The notes beneath the pieces are model-generated. The model worked only from the letters and a program-made list of their open reading frames with translations, did no database searches and was not told the DNA's origin. The position numbers and the translations under genes were made by a program. From positions 84,278,219 through 84,342,218 of the forward strand of contig NC_090728.1 of the NCBI RefSeq assembly GCF_036898095.1: a stretch of DNA of 64,000 bases. The letters run 5' to 3'. This stretch comes from Palaemon carinicauda (lineage: Eukaryota > Arthropoda > Malacostraca > Decapoda > Palaemonidae). Position 1 is the first letter of the stretch. Every line of letters begins with the position of its first letter. Below, piece after piece: positions 8,961-18,593 of the stretch.

Positions 8961-10580
8961 TAGTGAATTTTGTGTGATGAAGAATACAGTATTCATTTAG
9001 CTGAAGTGAATTTACTTATTCACTATATCAGTGAATTAGGAATTGATCTCTGTCAAACTGAGTGTTCAAATTAATAAACTTAATGTGTAAAGCTATATTT
9101 ATAAGCATTTCATACTTAAATGTGCTTTGTCATATGAACGTTCACTATTTCACTTTTGAAAGTCATCATCTTGTATTTTAATCTGGTGTAATTTAGGTTA
9201 TAGGTTAATTGACAAGTAAATTCAAAGTACGTAAAGTTGGGATTTTTCTTTAAACGTTTTCTTTTTTATACACAATTCTGTTCCTGTAAGCTCCTCCAAA
9301 GTTTTCTTAAAACTGCCGTATGGTCTCTCTTAACAGAAAAACTAGTTGCATTGACCCTTTTAACACATTTTTTTCTTAACATTTTATTCTATAGAGGTTT
9401 GTGATAGGTTTGCAAATAAGGAGTTATGGGGCTAGGTCGTCATCATACATAGCCTACATTCCGCTAAAAAATCTATTGTCCACCTCTAAGAAATATGAAT
9501 CATTAGAATGTTATAGTTTCTAGGCCTGTATTTCCATATCTTCTTTACAAAAAAATCTCTAGATATGAAATGTTACTTAGAAGAATTATATACAGGATAT
9601 TCAGTTCTCTCATGAAATCTATTTTAAAGTTACTTTCACATAATTAGGTATTGAAACCAGTTAAGTATTATTCGGTATTTATGAGGAATTGCATCCATAA
9701 GCAATGAAACGTTTATTATTTTTTTTTTTAGAAATTATTTATGTGTTGTAAATGATACAAAGGCTTTATTGAACTAATCTCTTTATATTTCCTCATGATT
9801 AATATAATAATAAAGAATCTGTAACCACAATATTGCTAAAATGTTTATCATTTTTAGAATTATTTACATAATAATTTTCGTTCTTTATATTTATCACAAT
9901 TCAAAGGAAGGGATAGTTTGAAAACCTCCAGTTGTGACAATATCAGATATTATGACAAAAATAATTTTCTATGGTATAACATTGGACAATATTGTCTAAC
10001 TTTGTTTACCTCTGATGGAACTATATCTACAGAGTGCGACATTAATATTTAATTCAAGATTTTATGTGCGTTACATTGCGACAACAAATGTAGGCTTTAA
10101 TACCTCAAGAAGAAGAAGTAACGGTACTCGTGATTCTATGTAGAAATTGTATACATTTTTGATCGTGGTGATTTTACCACCTATAATAGAACGTGTTTAC
10201 TAGTATGAGGATGAAGTACAGTCATAGTACTAGCTACCACTACATCCACAATCATGTTTAATGATAAGTTGTATAGACGGAGTAGCAATAGGTTCGCCGT
10301 GTGGGCAAACCTTTATGTTATTGTACTGTCCATATGTAGACAATTTTACTCTTCAAAAATTAAGGCCATGTAAACCAGTTTTTAGATTAACTAAATTCGA
10401 AGCATCTTAATATAAAGTTACCATAAGAAAGCGAACACGATGATACTTTGCCTTTTCTCAATATTTTGGTCTCTCGGAAACGTAATACCTTTGAAACCTC
10501 AGGATTTCGGGAAAATAATCTTTCACAGGACTACTCTCTCCCTTTTTAAGTTCGGAACCAAAAATCTACAAAATTAATTC
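8961..10580. other. AT-rich unassigned DNA
   Basis: About 1.6 kb of AT-rich sequence with frequent stops in all frames. Apart from the short GGCTTTAATAC-type motif near 10080-10120, listed separately, I see no gene, RNA or structured repeat. Confidence 0.6.
10076..10122 (+). repeat. Dispersed CAAC/GGCTTTAAT motif, copy 1 (diverged)
   Basis: The segment gcgacaacaaatgtaggctt resembles the ~45-bp motif at 28605-28647, 31205-31245 and 58328-58385. This is the most diverged copy, ending in an AAG-rich tail instead of CAA. Confidence 0.4.
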
Positions 10581-10605
10581 AATAAAAACGTTGTTATATA
10601 GATGT

Positions 10606-10975
10606 TACCATTATTATTATTATTATTATTATTATTACGCTACAACCCTAGTTGGAAAAGCAGAATGCTATAAGCCTAAGGCTCTAACAAGGAAAATAGT
10701 CCAGTGAGGAAAGGGAATAAGGAAACCACAAGAAAAGTAATTAACAATTAAAATAAACTTAAATAATTAGCAAAACAAGAGGAAGAGAAATTAGATAAGA
10801 TAGTGTGCCCGAGTGTACCCTCAAGCAAGAGAACTCTAACCCAAGACAGTGGAAGACTATGGTACAAAGGCTATGGCACTACCCAAGACTAGAGAACAAG
10901 GGTTTGATTTTGGAGTGTTACTAATTGAAGTCTTATAATCATAATCATTAGGGTGGTAGCTTAAATAATAATAAT
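10606..10975 (+). repeat. Microsatellite-linked dispersed repeat
   Basis: An (ATT)n run leads into a conserved segment (ctacaaccctagttggaaaa, then a 'ctctaacccaagacagtgg' and 'ggctatggcactacccaaga' block). From memory this text recurs in shrimp genomes. A short inverted copy of its first ~38 bp lies at 24221-24258, also bounded by ATT/AAT runs. It is followed by an (AAT)n run at about 10965-10985. No coding potential. Confidence 0.55.
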
Positions 10976-11182
10976 AATAATAATATTCAAAATGACAGTC
11001 TTACTCTACGTATAAAATTAAAGTCGTAGAAGCTACAGTATTTGCCCATTTAAGATAATTTTTCCTTTTCCTATATATTAAATACCCAAAGAATTGACTA
11101 CTATTAGTGCTAGAATATTTGTCTATTCTAATACAAATAAAAGTTCATTTTAGTAAAATTTCTCAGTCTTTCAAAACTATCG

Positions 11183-11800
11183 GTTGATAGATCGTAGACC
11201 GACGGCCTTTTCACCGAAGAAAATTCTATTAATTATTCGGATGCTAAATTTATAAATTGTGTCCAGATGAATCATATACTGCAGATGAATCGTAAAATAT
11301 AAAGAAAATGAAGAAAAATATGATAGAAATAAGCGTGGAGGAAGAAAATGAGATATGGAGAAAATTGGGATACTGTCGGTGAAGAGACCATTTTGGTAAC
11401 GGCCTTTTCGCCGACGACAACTCTAAAATTAATTCAAATTTCGAATTCATAAATTGAATGCAGATGAATCATATTAGGAAGATGAATATTAAAATATATA
11501 TAAAATTAATAAAATATGGTAAAAGTTGGTACAATTCAGCTTAGAGGAAGAAAATGAGATATGGGGAAAATAGGGAGATTGTCGGTGAAGAGACCATTTA
11601 TGTTACGGACGCCCTTAATATCGCCGATGATAATTCCATTAACTTCAGATTTTGAATTTATAGATTAAACTCAGATGAATCAAATTCCATGAATGAATCA
11701 TGAATTATTCTAAAAAATAAGAAAATATAGTACAAGTCAGTGTGGAGAAGCGATGAGGAAATTATTTGCAGAGAGACCATTTTTAAGTTTGACTCGGTTA
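11183..11800. repeat. Three diverged ~205-bp tandem repeats
   Basis: Three successive units begin near 11183, 11400 and 11607. Each has the same order of landmarks: a ggccttttcgccga-like start, an ATTC/AATT-rich part, 'cagatgaatca', 'gaagaaaatgagatatgg', then 'gtcggtgaagagaccattt'. Units differ by many substitutions and small indels. The minus-strand ORFs across them share residues only because the DNA repeats. Confidence 0.75.
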
Positions 11801-11805
11801 CCCGA

Positions 11806-11807
<2 letters not shown>

Positions 11808-11870
<63 letters not shown>
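11808..11870. repeat. (GA)n microsatellite
   Basis: About 63 bp of GA dinucleotide repeat immediately after the third 205-bp unit. ORFs through it encode only RE, ER or SL runs. Confidence 0.95.
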
Positions 11871-11876
<6 letters not shown>

Positions 11877-11879
11877 GAT

Positions 11880-12563
11880 TCCTAATACCAAATATATAAT
11901 ATACATAAGAGAACCCTGGTGATATTAAGGTAGCCATTTCTTCAATTTCTTAAACAAATGACAACTTGATATATACTGAGCATAAAATACTAAGTCTACA
12001 CAACACGAGAATTGTTGATATGACGTCATCAACCAGTCAGTATTGGCACTAACATTAAAAGAACAAAAAATCATTCAATATGATATATTAAGATTTACAA
12101 ATATAGAATATTTAATATCTCAACATTAAATCGTTTTAAAAACCTATTTCGTTATTGACCGAGTGTGTTATTCAAAAACAGACTCTGGGAAAAGATGGTA
12201 TTATTGTGAAAGTACAATGCTTTGAAATATACTCTTACCTTTATATACCGTTGGATCGTGAATCTTTAGACTATATTTCCTGTCGTTTGGACTCTGTCTA
12301 GCCATTCACCAGCGCTCGCTATGAAATGCAAACAGTCTGAAAAAATGGAAAAAATATATTAGAATAGAGTACGAAACTGATAACATGTAGAATTTCCCAT
12401 TGAATAATAACCCACTTAATATAAATAGGGCGACTTATGATACATTTGGAAGTTGTAACTGATGGCACAAAATGATTATTCAAACTCGCCGTTATTAAAG
12501 TGGATATATGAGAAATAGAACTTAAGGATCCTAGATCATGCAGAACATTTTGTGTGGAGTGGG
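11880..12563. other. Unassigned AT-rich DNA
   Basis: No supported gene. Reading frames are short and lack recognisable domains. Confidence 0.5.
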
Positions 12564-12723
12564 AGGCACAGTGTAAAATCCGGACGTCGGACGTCGGATG
12601 CCGCCCGGGAGAATAGAAAACCGCTTGTATCACCGGTAAAGGTGCCATAATACACCACTTTTTTGACACTGGTAATTTTCACTGATAATTTCTGTTATTT
12701 CCTGAATAAATGTTCGAAAAATA

Positions 12724-13062
12724 TTGATTTATTTTCATTTTATTGAGAATAATCTCAATTCCCTTGAACAAGAATTTCTGGCTGAAATTTCTAATGTGCC
12801 ATCCCCTGCATTGAATCTCCAGCCTGAGAAAGTCCAAACAAAACCGATGACAATTTCCCCTGAACAATCAACCAAAGCTTCAGAATCAGTCAAACCACCT
12901 ATATCAATTTTGAAAAAATCCAATAAAAAAAGTGTGCAACTCAGGTTAAGCTTAAATAGGACTAAATCAGTGAGTAGACAGTCATTTGATTCCACAGGGA
13001 AAAATGATATGCTAGGTGAAACTGGAGATATAAAAATCTATTGGTGTAAATATAGCTTCTGA
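12724..13062 (+). pseudogene. Low-complexity ORF fragment inside the inverted-repeat element
   Basis: A 112-codon frame begins within the left arm and runs into the interior. It is Ser/Lys/Pro-rich (PISILKKSNKKS) and has no domain I recognise. Because its start lies in the inverted repeat, the ATG may be fortuitous. It could be the tail or linker of a former transposase-side protein. Confidence 0.3.
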
Positions 13063-13271
13063 AACCAATCCAGTAAATTGTAACAACTTTTTGGAACAGA
13101 AATTTTCAAAAGAATCCAGTGGCTGTGGCCATTATACTGAATTTGCATTGATGGTCCTTTTTCAACATATTTGAACCCCCCTTCAGGACCCAACTTCCAC
13201 TGATTGTCTTTATACACAGGGCATTTTATTGTGTCTTCCATGCCTGCAATGTGTGGGAATTGTCTTTTCAT
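13038..13271 (-). pseudogene. Fragment resembling Ulp1/C48-like transposon-associated protein
   Basis: This 77-codon minus-strand frame reads FPHIAGMEDTI followed by MQIQYNGHSHWILL. The 'FP.I.GL..' then 'QI...G.HW' pattern is one I associate with C48/Ulp1-like proteins encoded by DNA transposons in marine invertebrates. The catalytic His-Asp-Cys triad cannot be assigned in so short a piece. It is convergent with the plus-strand fragment in the same element. Confidence 0.35.
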
Positions 13272-13530
13272 GATAGACGTCCGGCTTTTATCCTAACAGG
13301 GTAAAATAGTGGACAGTAAAATAGTGTAATGTTGACGTCCGATTGAGATTATTCTCAATAACATGAAAATAAACCAATATTTTTCGAACATTTATTCAGA
13401 AAATAACAGAAAGTATCAGTGAACATTACCAGTCACAAAAAAGAGGTGTATTTTCGAGTCTTTCCCGGTGATACAAGCGATTTTCTATTCTCCCGGACGG
13501 CATCCGACGTCCGGATTTTACACTGTGCCT

Positions 13531-13954
13531 TAAACTTAAGGTTGGTAATGGGTTAGGACTTGGTGAATGTGATTGTACAAAAGGCAATAAGACCAAGTGA
13601 AGAAGCTTCTATACCACTTAATAACATAAAACAAAGGACGGAAATCTGTGGAAGTCTGACTGTGAAGCAAATGACAGGTGGTCCTATAGACGAGAAGGAT
13701 TTTTTTTTCTTTTTCATATAAAACTTGAACCAGAAATCATGTTATTTGCTTGGAAGGAAAATTGGTGGGGCACAATTCAAGTTCATAAAAGGGAGAACTC
13801 GTAACCTATATAGAGAATAGGGATATCACCAAACAGTCTAATATTACCCCTAAGTGAAAGATATTGGCAAGTTTCAGTATAGAAAACTGATAATCAATAT
13901 GTTCGCTTATTCTAGTTTATTGAAATAAAGGGTATGAAAAGACACTTCAAGACA

Positions 13955-13958
<4 letters not shown>
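13531..13958. other. Unassigned DNA
   Basis: No gene or structured repeat recognised, apart from a poly-T stretch near 13700. Confidence 0.5.

Positions 13959-14042
<84 letters not shown>
13959..14042. repeat. (GA)n microsatellite
   Basis: About 84 bp of uninterrupted GA repeat. Confidence 0.95.
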
Positions 14043-14045
<3 letters not shown>

Positions 14046-14520
14046 GCCATTGACTTTCGGTTGTATCTACGACCTGTTAAGAACACAAGACTGGCGACAC
14101 AGGCAACTTATTTCATACCTCATTTCTCTACAAATTTACGTAACTTATTTCAACACCACAAGAGAGTAAATATTAACCTCATTCTACGAAACGAGAATGA
14201 TGACAAAGTTCATATTACACTTTATTTGAATTACAAAAGTTTAAAATACGCAATTTTCTTTTCAGCGTGAACACTTGCAAAGCAAATCCGTAAAAATTTG
14301 GAGCCATTCATAAATCAAGATCTTGAAAAGCGACTTCACAGCTTGCACCAGATGACTATGGTTCGTCTCAAGTCTTAAAGATTAAAGCACCATTAAGACT
14401 TCATCTTAACCAACAGATTTTTAACGAATACAAAAACATTGTTGACCTCAAGTTTTTATAGTTTCCTTTGACAAATGATCTTATAAAATTAGATAAGTCA
14501 ACATACTCCCCACCCAGGTA
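14043..14520. other. Unassigned DNA
   Basis: One 69-codon frame (14061-14270) without a recognisable domain. Nothing else seen. Confidence 0.45.
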
Positions 14521-14529
14521 ACATACACA

Positions 14530-14850
14530 AATCTCTCACTCGAATCCTGGGGGGGATTTGCCACAAAATTCTGGGTTATTTATTACAAAATCCTGGCGAT
14601 TTACCACAAAATCATGAAGGATTTATCCCCAAATCCCGTGGGTGGATTGACCCCCAAAAGCCTGTGGGAAGATTTGCACAAAATTTCTTGGGAATATATC
14701 CCTAAATCTGGTAGGAGTTAACCACAAATCCTGGGGGGATTTAACCATATTCTGTGAGAATTTAAGTCTGAATCTTTAGGATTTAAATCCGAATCCTTGG
14801 GGGAGGGGATTTAACAACGATTCCTGGGAGACTTAACCCCGAATCATACC
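14530..14850 (+). repeat. Degenerate ~30-bp minisatellite (aaatcctggggggattt)
   Basis: About ten variants of an 'aatcctggggggatttaacc'-type unit follow each other with 25-40 bp spacing. The array ends directly at the start of the 6-bp word array. Confidence 0.7.
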
Positions 14851-16776
14851 CAAACGAATATGAATACTAATACGAATATGAATACGAAAACTCAAACGAA
14901 TATGAATACTAATACGAATACGAATACGAAAACTCAAACGAATACGAATACGAATACGAATACGAAAACGAAAACTCAAACGAATACGAATGCGAACACT
15001 CAAACGAATATGAATACTCAAACGAATACGAATACGAATACTCAAACTCAAACGAATACGAATACGAATACTCAAACTCAAACTCAAACGAATACGAATA
15101 CTCAAACGAATACGAATACTCAAACAAATACGAATACTCAAACGAATACAAATACGAATACGTATACGAATATGAATACTCAAACTCAAACGAATACAAA
15201 TACGAATACGAATACTCAAACTTAAACGAATACAAATACGAATACGAATACTCAAACTCAAACGAATACGAATACGAATACTCAAACTCAAACGAATACG
15301 AAAACGAAAACTCAAACGAATACGAATACTCAAACTCAAACGAAAACAAATACGAATACTCAAACTTAAACTCAAACGAATAAGAAAATTCAAACTCAAA
15401 TTCAAACTCAAACGAATATGAATAAGAAAACTCAAACGAATACGAATACTCAAACGAATACGAATGCTCAAACGAATATGAATACTCAAACTCAAACTTA
15501 AATGAATACGAATACAAATACTCAAACTCAACCGAATACGAACACTCAAACTCAAACGAATATGAATACGAATACTCAAACTCAAACGAATGCAAATACG
15601 AATACGAAAACTCATACTCAAACGAATACGAATACTCAAACTCAAACGAATACGAATACGAATACTCAAACTCAAACAAATACGAATACGAATACTCAAA
15701 CTCAAATTCAGACTCAAACGAATACGAATGCTCAAACTCAAACTCAAACGAATACAAATACTCAAACTCAAACTCAAATGAATACTCAAACTCAAACGAA
15801 TACGAATACGAATACGAATACTCAACCTCAAACTCAAACGAATATGAATACTCAAACTCAAACTCAAACGAATATGAATACTCAAACTCAAACTCAAACA
15901 AATACGAATACAAATACTCAAACTCAAACGAATACAAATACGAATACGAAAACTCAAACTCAAACAAATACAAATACGAATAAGAATACGAATACGAATA
16001 CGAAAACGAAAACTCAAACAAATACGAATGCTCAAACGAATATGAATACTCAAACTCAAACACAAACTCAAACTCAAACTCAAACGAATACCAATACTCA
16101 AACTCAAACGAATACGAATACTCAAACGAATACGAATACTCAAACTCAAACGAATACCAATACTCAAACTCAAACTCAAACGAATACGAATACTCAAACT
16201 CAAACTAAAACGAATAATAATACAAATACAAATACTCAAACTCAAACTCAAACGAATATGAATACTCAAACTAAAACGAATATGAATACAAATACAAATA
16301 CTCAAACTCAAACGAATACGAATACGAATACTCAAACGAAAACGAATACTCAAACGAATACTCAAACTCAAACGAATACTGAAACTCAAACTCAAAACGA
16401 ATACATATACTCAAACAATATGAATACGAACACGAATACTCAAACTCAAACGAATATAAACACGAATACTCAAACTCAAATGAATATAAATATGAATACT
16501 CAAACTCAAACGAATACTCAAACGAATACGAATACTCAAACTCAAACGAATACGAATACTCAAACGAATACTCAAACTCAAAACGAATACGAATACTCAA
16601 ACGAATATGAATACGTATACGAACACGAATACTCAAACGAATATAAATATGAATACTCAAACTCAAACGAATACGAATACTCAAGCTCAAACGAATACAA
16701 ATACGAATACTCAAACTCAAATGAATACGAATACTCAAACTCAAACTAGTACGAAAACTCAAATTCAAACTCAAAC
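14851..16776. repeat. ~1.9-kb degenerate hexanucleotide satellite
   Basis: The array is built almost wholly from 6-bp words of two classes, AATACG (with variants AATACT, AATATG, AATACA) and CAAACT/CAAACG, in irregular order such as tacgaatactcaaactcaaa. The words contain no stop in several frames of either strand, so the array shows a 415-codon Asn/Thr/Gln frame on plus and 520- and 384-codon Arg/Ile/Leu/Ser and Glu/Phe/Ser/Tyr frames on minus. Their composition simply translates the repeat, and the frames overlap each other on both strands. I treat none as a gene. Confidence 0.9.

Positions 16777-16815
<39 letters not shown>
16777..16815. repeat. (AAT)n-(ATT)n microsatellite
   Basis: The hexamer array passes directly into AAT repeats and then ATT repeats, forming a small palindromic switch. 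Confidence 0.85.
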
Positions 16816-17720
16816 AAGAGCACTGTTTAATAATGACTTGAATTATCAATACACTTAAAATGTAATTTTCATTGAAAACTGTTAAAAAATAAATATTTCT
16901 CAGCCGTATTTCAGTAAATTACAGTTGAGTGTAATTTCACCTTACTTTGTAATTATCTTTCACGGGTTGATGACTGTAATATCACTCCTTTACGTCTATA
17001 TATCCGTTTTTAAAAGGATAAATATCTGGCAACATTTATTCCAGGATTTTTATTGCTTTTCTCTACGGCAAATTTTAACCAATTTAAATTACTCTTAAAA
17101 AATGCCATCAGTATTAATTTCAATTATATTAATATAATTTTAATTACATCAGGACTAATTTATATATGTTTAATAACCAGAACAAATAAGTAAAAAGAAA
17201 ATACACCATTAATGTATAAATTAAATACAATAGAAATGGACATATCAGTTCGCTGTATTTATAAATTAAGTCCGATTAATTATTATAATTAGCATAATAA
17301 GATTTTACAATTGAAAAATGCAAAACAAACTAAATAACTTCAACTCTGACCAACATTATTCATGGATAAAAAAAAGTCTAAATTTCGTTGTCCACTTGGT
17401 CCAACCATCAACTCTCTCACCTGTCAGTCACACCTTAATGACAGGTAGTTACTCATCCCTCAACTACCGGTGATATATATGAAGCTAATTAAATGTATAT
17501 ATTATCGTGTTTATGACCTCATAAAATAGGTTACGATGTTTCAATGACTTTACACAGACATATAATCGAAGCAATCCTTTCTGAGAAACCTTAACGTGGT
17601 GAAAGGGTTTGCGTATCGCCATGAGCAGCAAAGGTGTACTAGTCAGGGGCACCTATACTAGGTTAGTTTGCTCTGAGCGAAGACAAAAATCTCCTACCAT
17701 TAATGAGCACTGGCCAGCAT
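16816..17720. other. AT-rich unassigned DNA
   Basis: About 0.9 kb without supported genes. It ends where the long inverted-repeat structure begins. Confidence 0.5.
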
Positions 17721-18593
17721 GATGATGAAAAATGGCCAAACCCCAGACATGGATAAAAATATGTCTGACGCCTTTTAGTCTAGTAGGAAGATAGGGTTCC
17801 CATGCACCCCCATGATACATTTTTTTAACTTGCATTTTTGCAATCCCTGGGGTGTCTGGAAACAGAATCCCCTTGGTTCCGATTCAAAACAATGTCCCAT
17901 GTGGGTCGTTTAGCCGTCTATTTGTCCGCCATCTTGGATTTCTTGAAATGTAAAAGTTAGGGGTAGGGGAAATATAAAGGACCTTTTCGTAAAGAAATAA
18001 ATTAGTTACAGGTACAAACTAGGTATCATTGGAAAGGGTATGAACAGCACTATCACAAAAACCCATCACTTATTCGGTCATGACATTGATGACGTCATCA
18101 GGGGTCAAAAGGTCACGTTAAAGGGGCACTAGTCAAAATTCGGGCCCATCCAATTTGTTAACCATCCTGCACCTAACTGAATAAATATTTTCGATTCTAC
18201 TTTGCTTCAAAGAAAGTGTACATGAATAGGTAGTTTTTTAATCTAAAACAAATTAATTAAATAGAGTGTAACATTATCAACCCTTTCCACGAATAAAACG
18301 AAAATATTGAAAAAATTATTTTTTTAAAATGAGATTAATGTGAAATTCCAGTTCGACACATCTTTGTTTTCTCTGCCTTTCTGTTATGGTAAAAGGCCTT
18401 ATATGTTCCAATGAGTCCCGAAATACAGTCTATGTATAATTCCATTGGTATCTTCACTTGGTATTATCAGAATATGCATTACACATATATATAGATAGAA
18501 TATCTGATAACGAGTTGTTATAACAAGCAGGCCAAAAATATATTAACTTGCAATATTATCATGACTGCCAAAAGTCTCAATGTTCATATTAAT

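Larger units (their letters stand above)
12564..13530. mobile_element. DNA element with ~190-bp terminal inverted repeats
   Basis: The left arm (12564-12760), starting aggcacagtgtaaaatccgg, is repeated in inverse at 13343-13530, ending ccggattttacactgtgcct. The arms include matching 'ttcgaaaaatattg' and 'cgcttgtatcaccgg' blocks. The left tip has an extra gacgtcgg unit. No target duplication is obvious. The ~580-bp interior carries two short coding remnants on opposite strands. A shortened copy with nearly abutting arms lies at 35107-35428. This fits a cut-and-paste transposon that has decayed into a non-autonomous form; the superfamily is not assigned. Confidence 0.75.

Noticed and set aside
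14833..16749. Open frames of 520, 415 and 384 codons on both strands
   Set aside because: They only translate the 6-bp words of the satellite (Asn/Thr/Gln, Arg/Ile/Ser/Leu or Glu/Phe/Ser/Tyr alternation) and overlap one another; no domain or start context.
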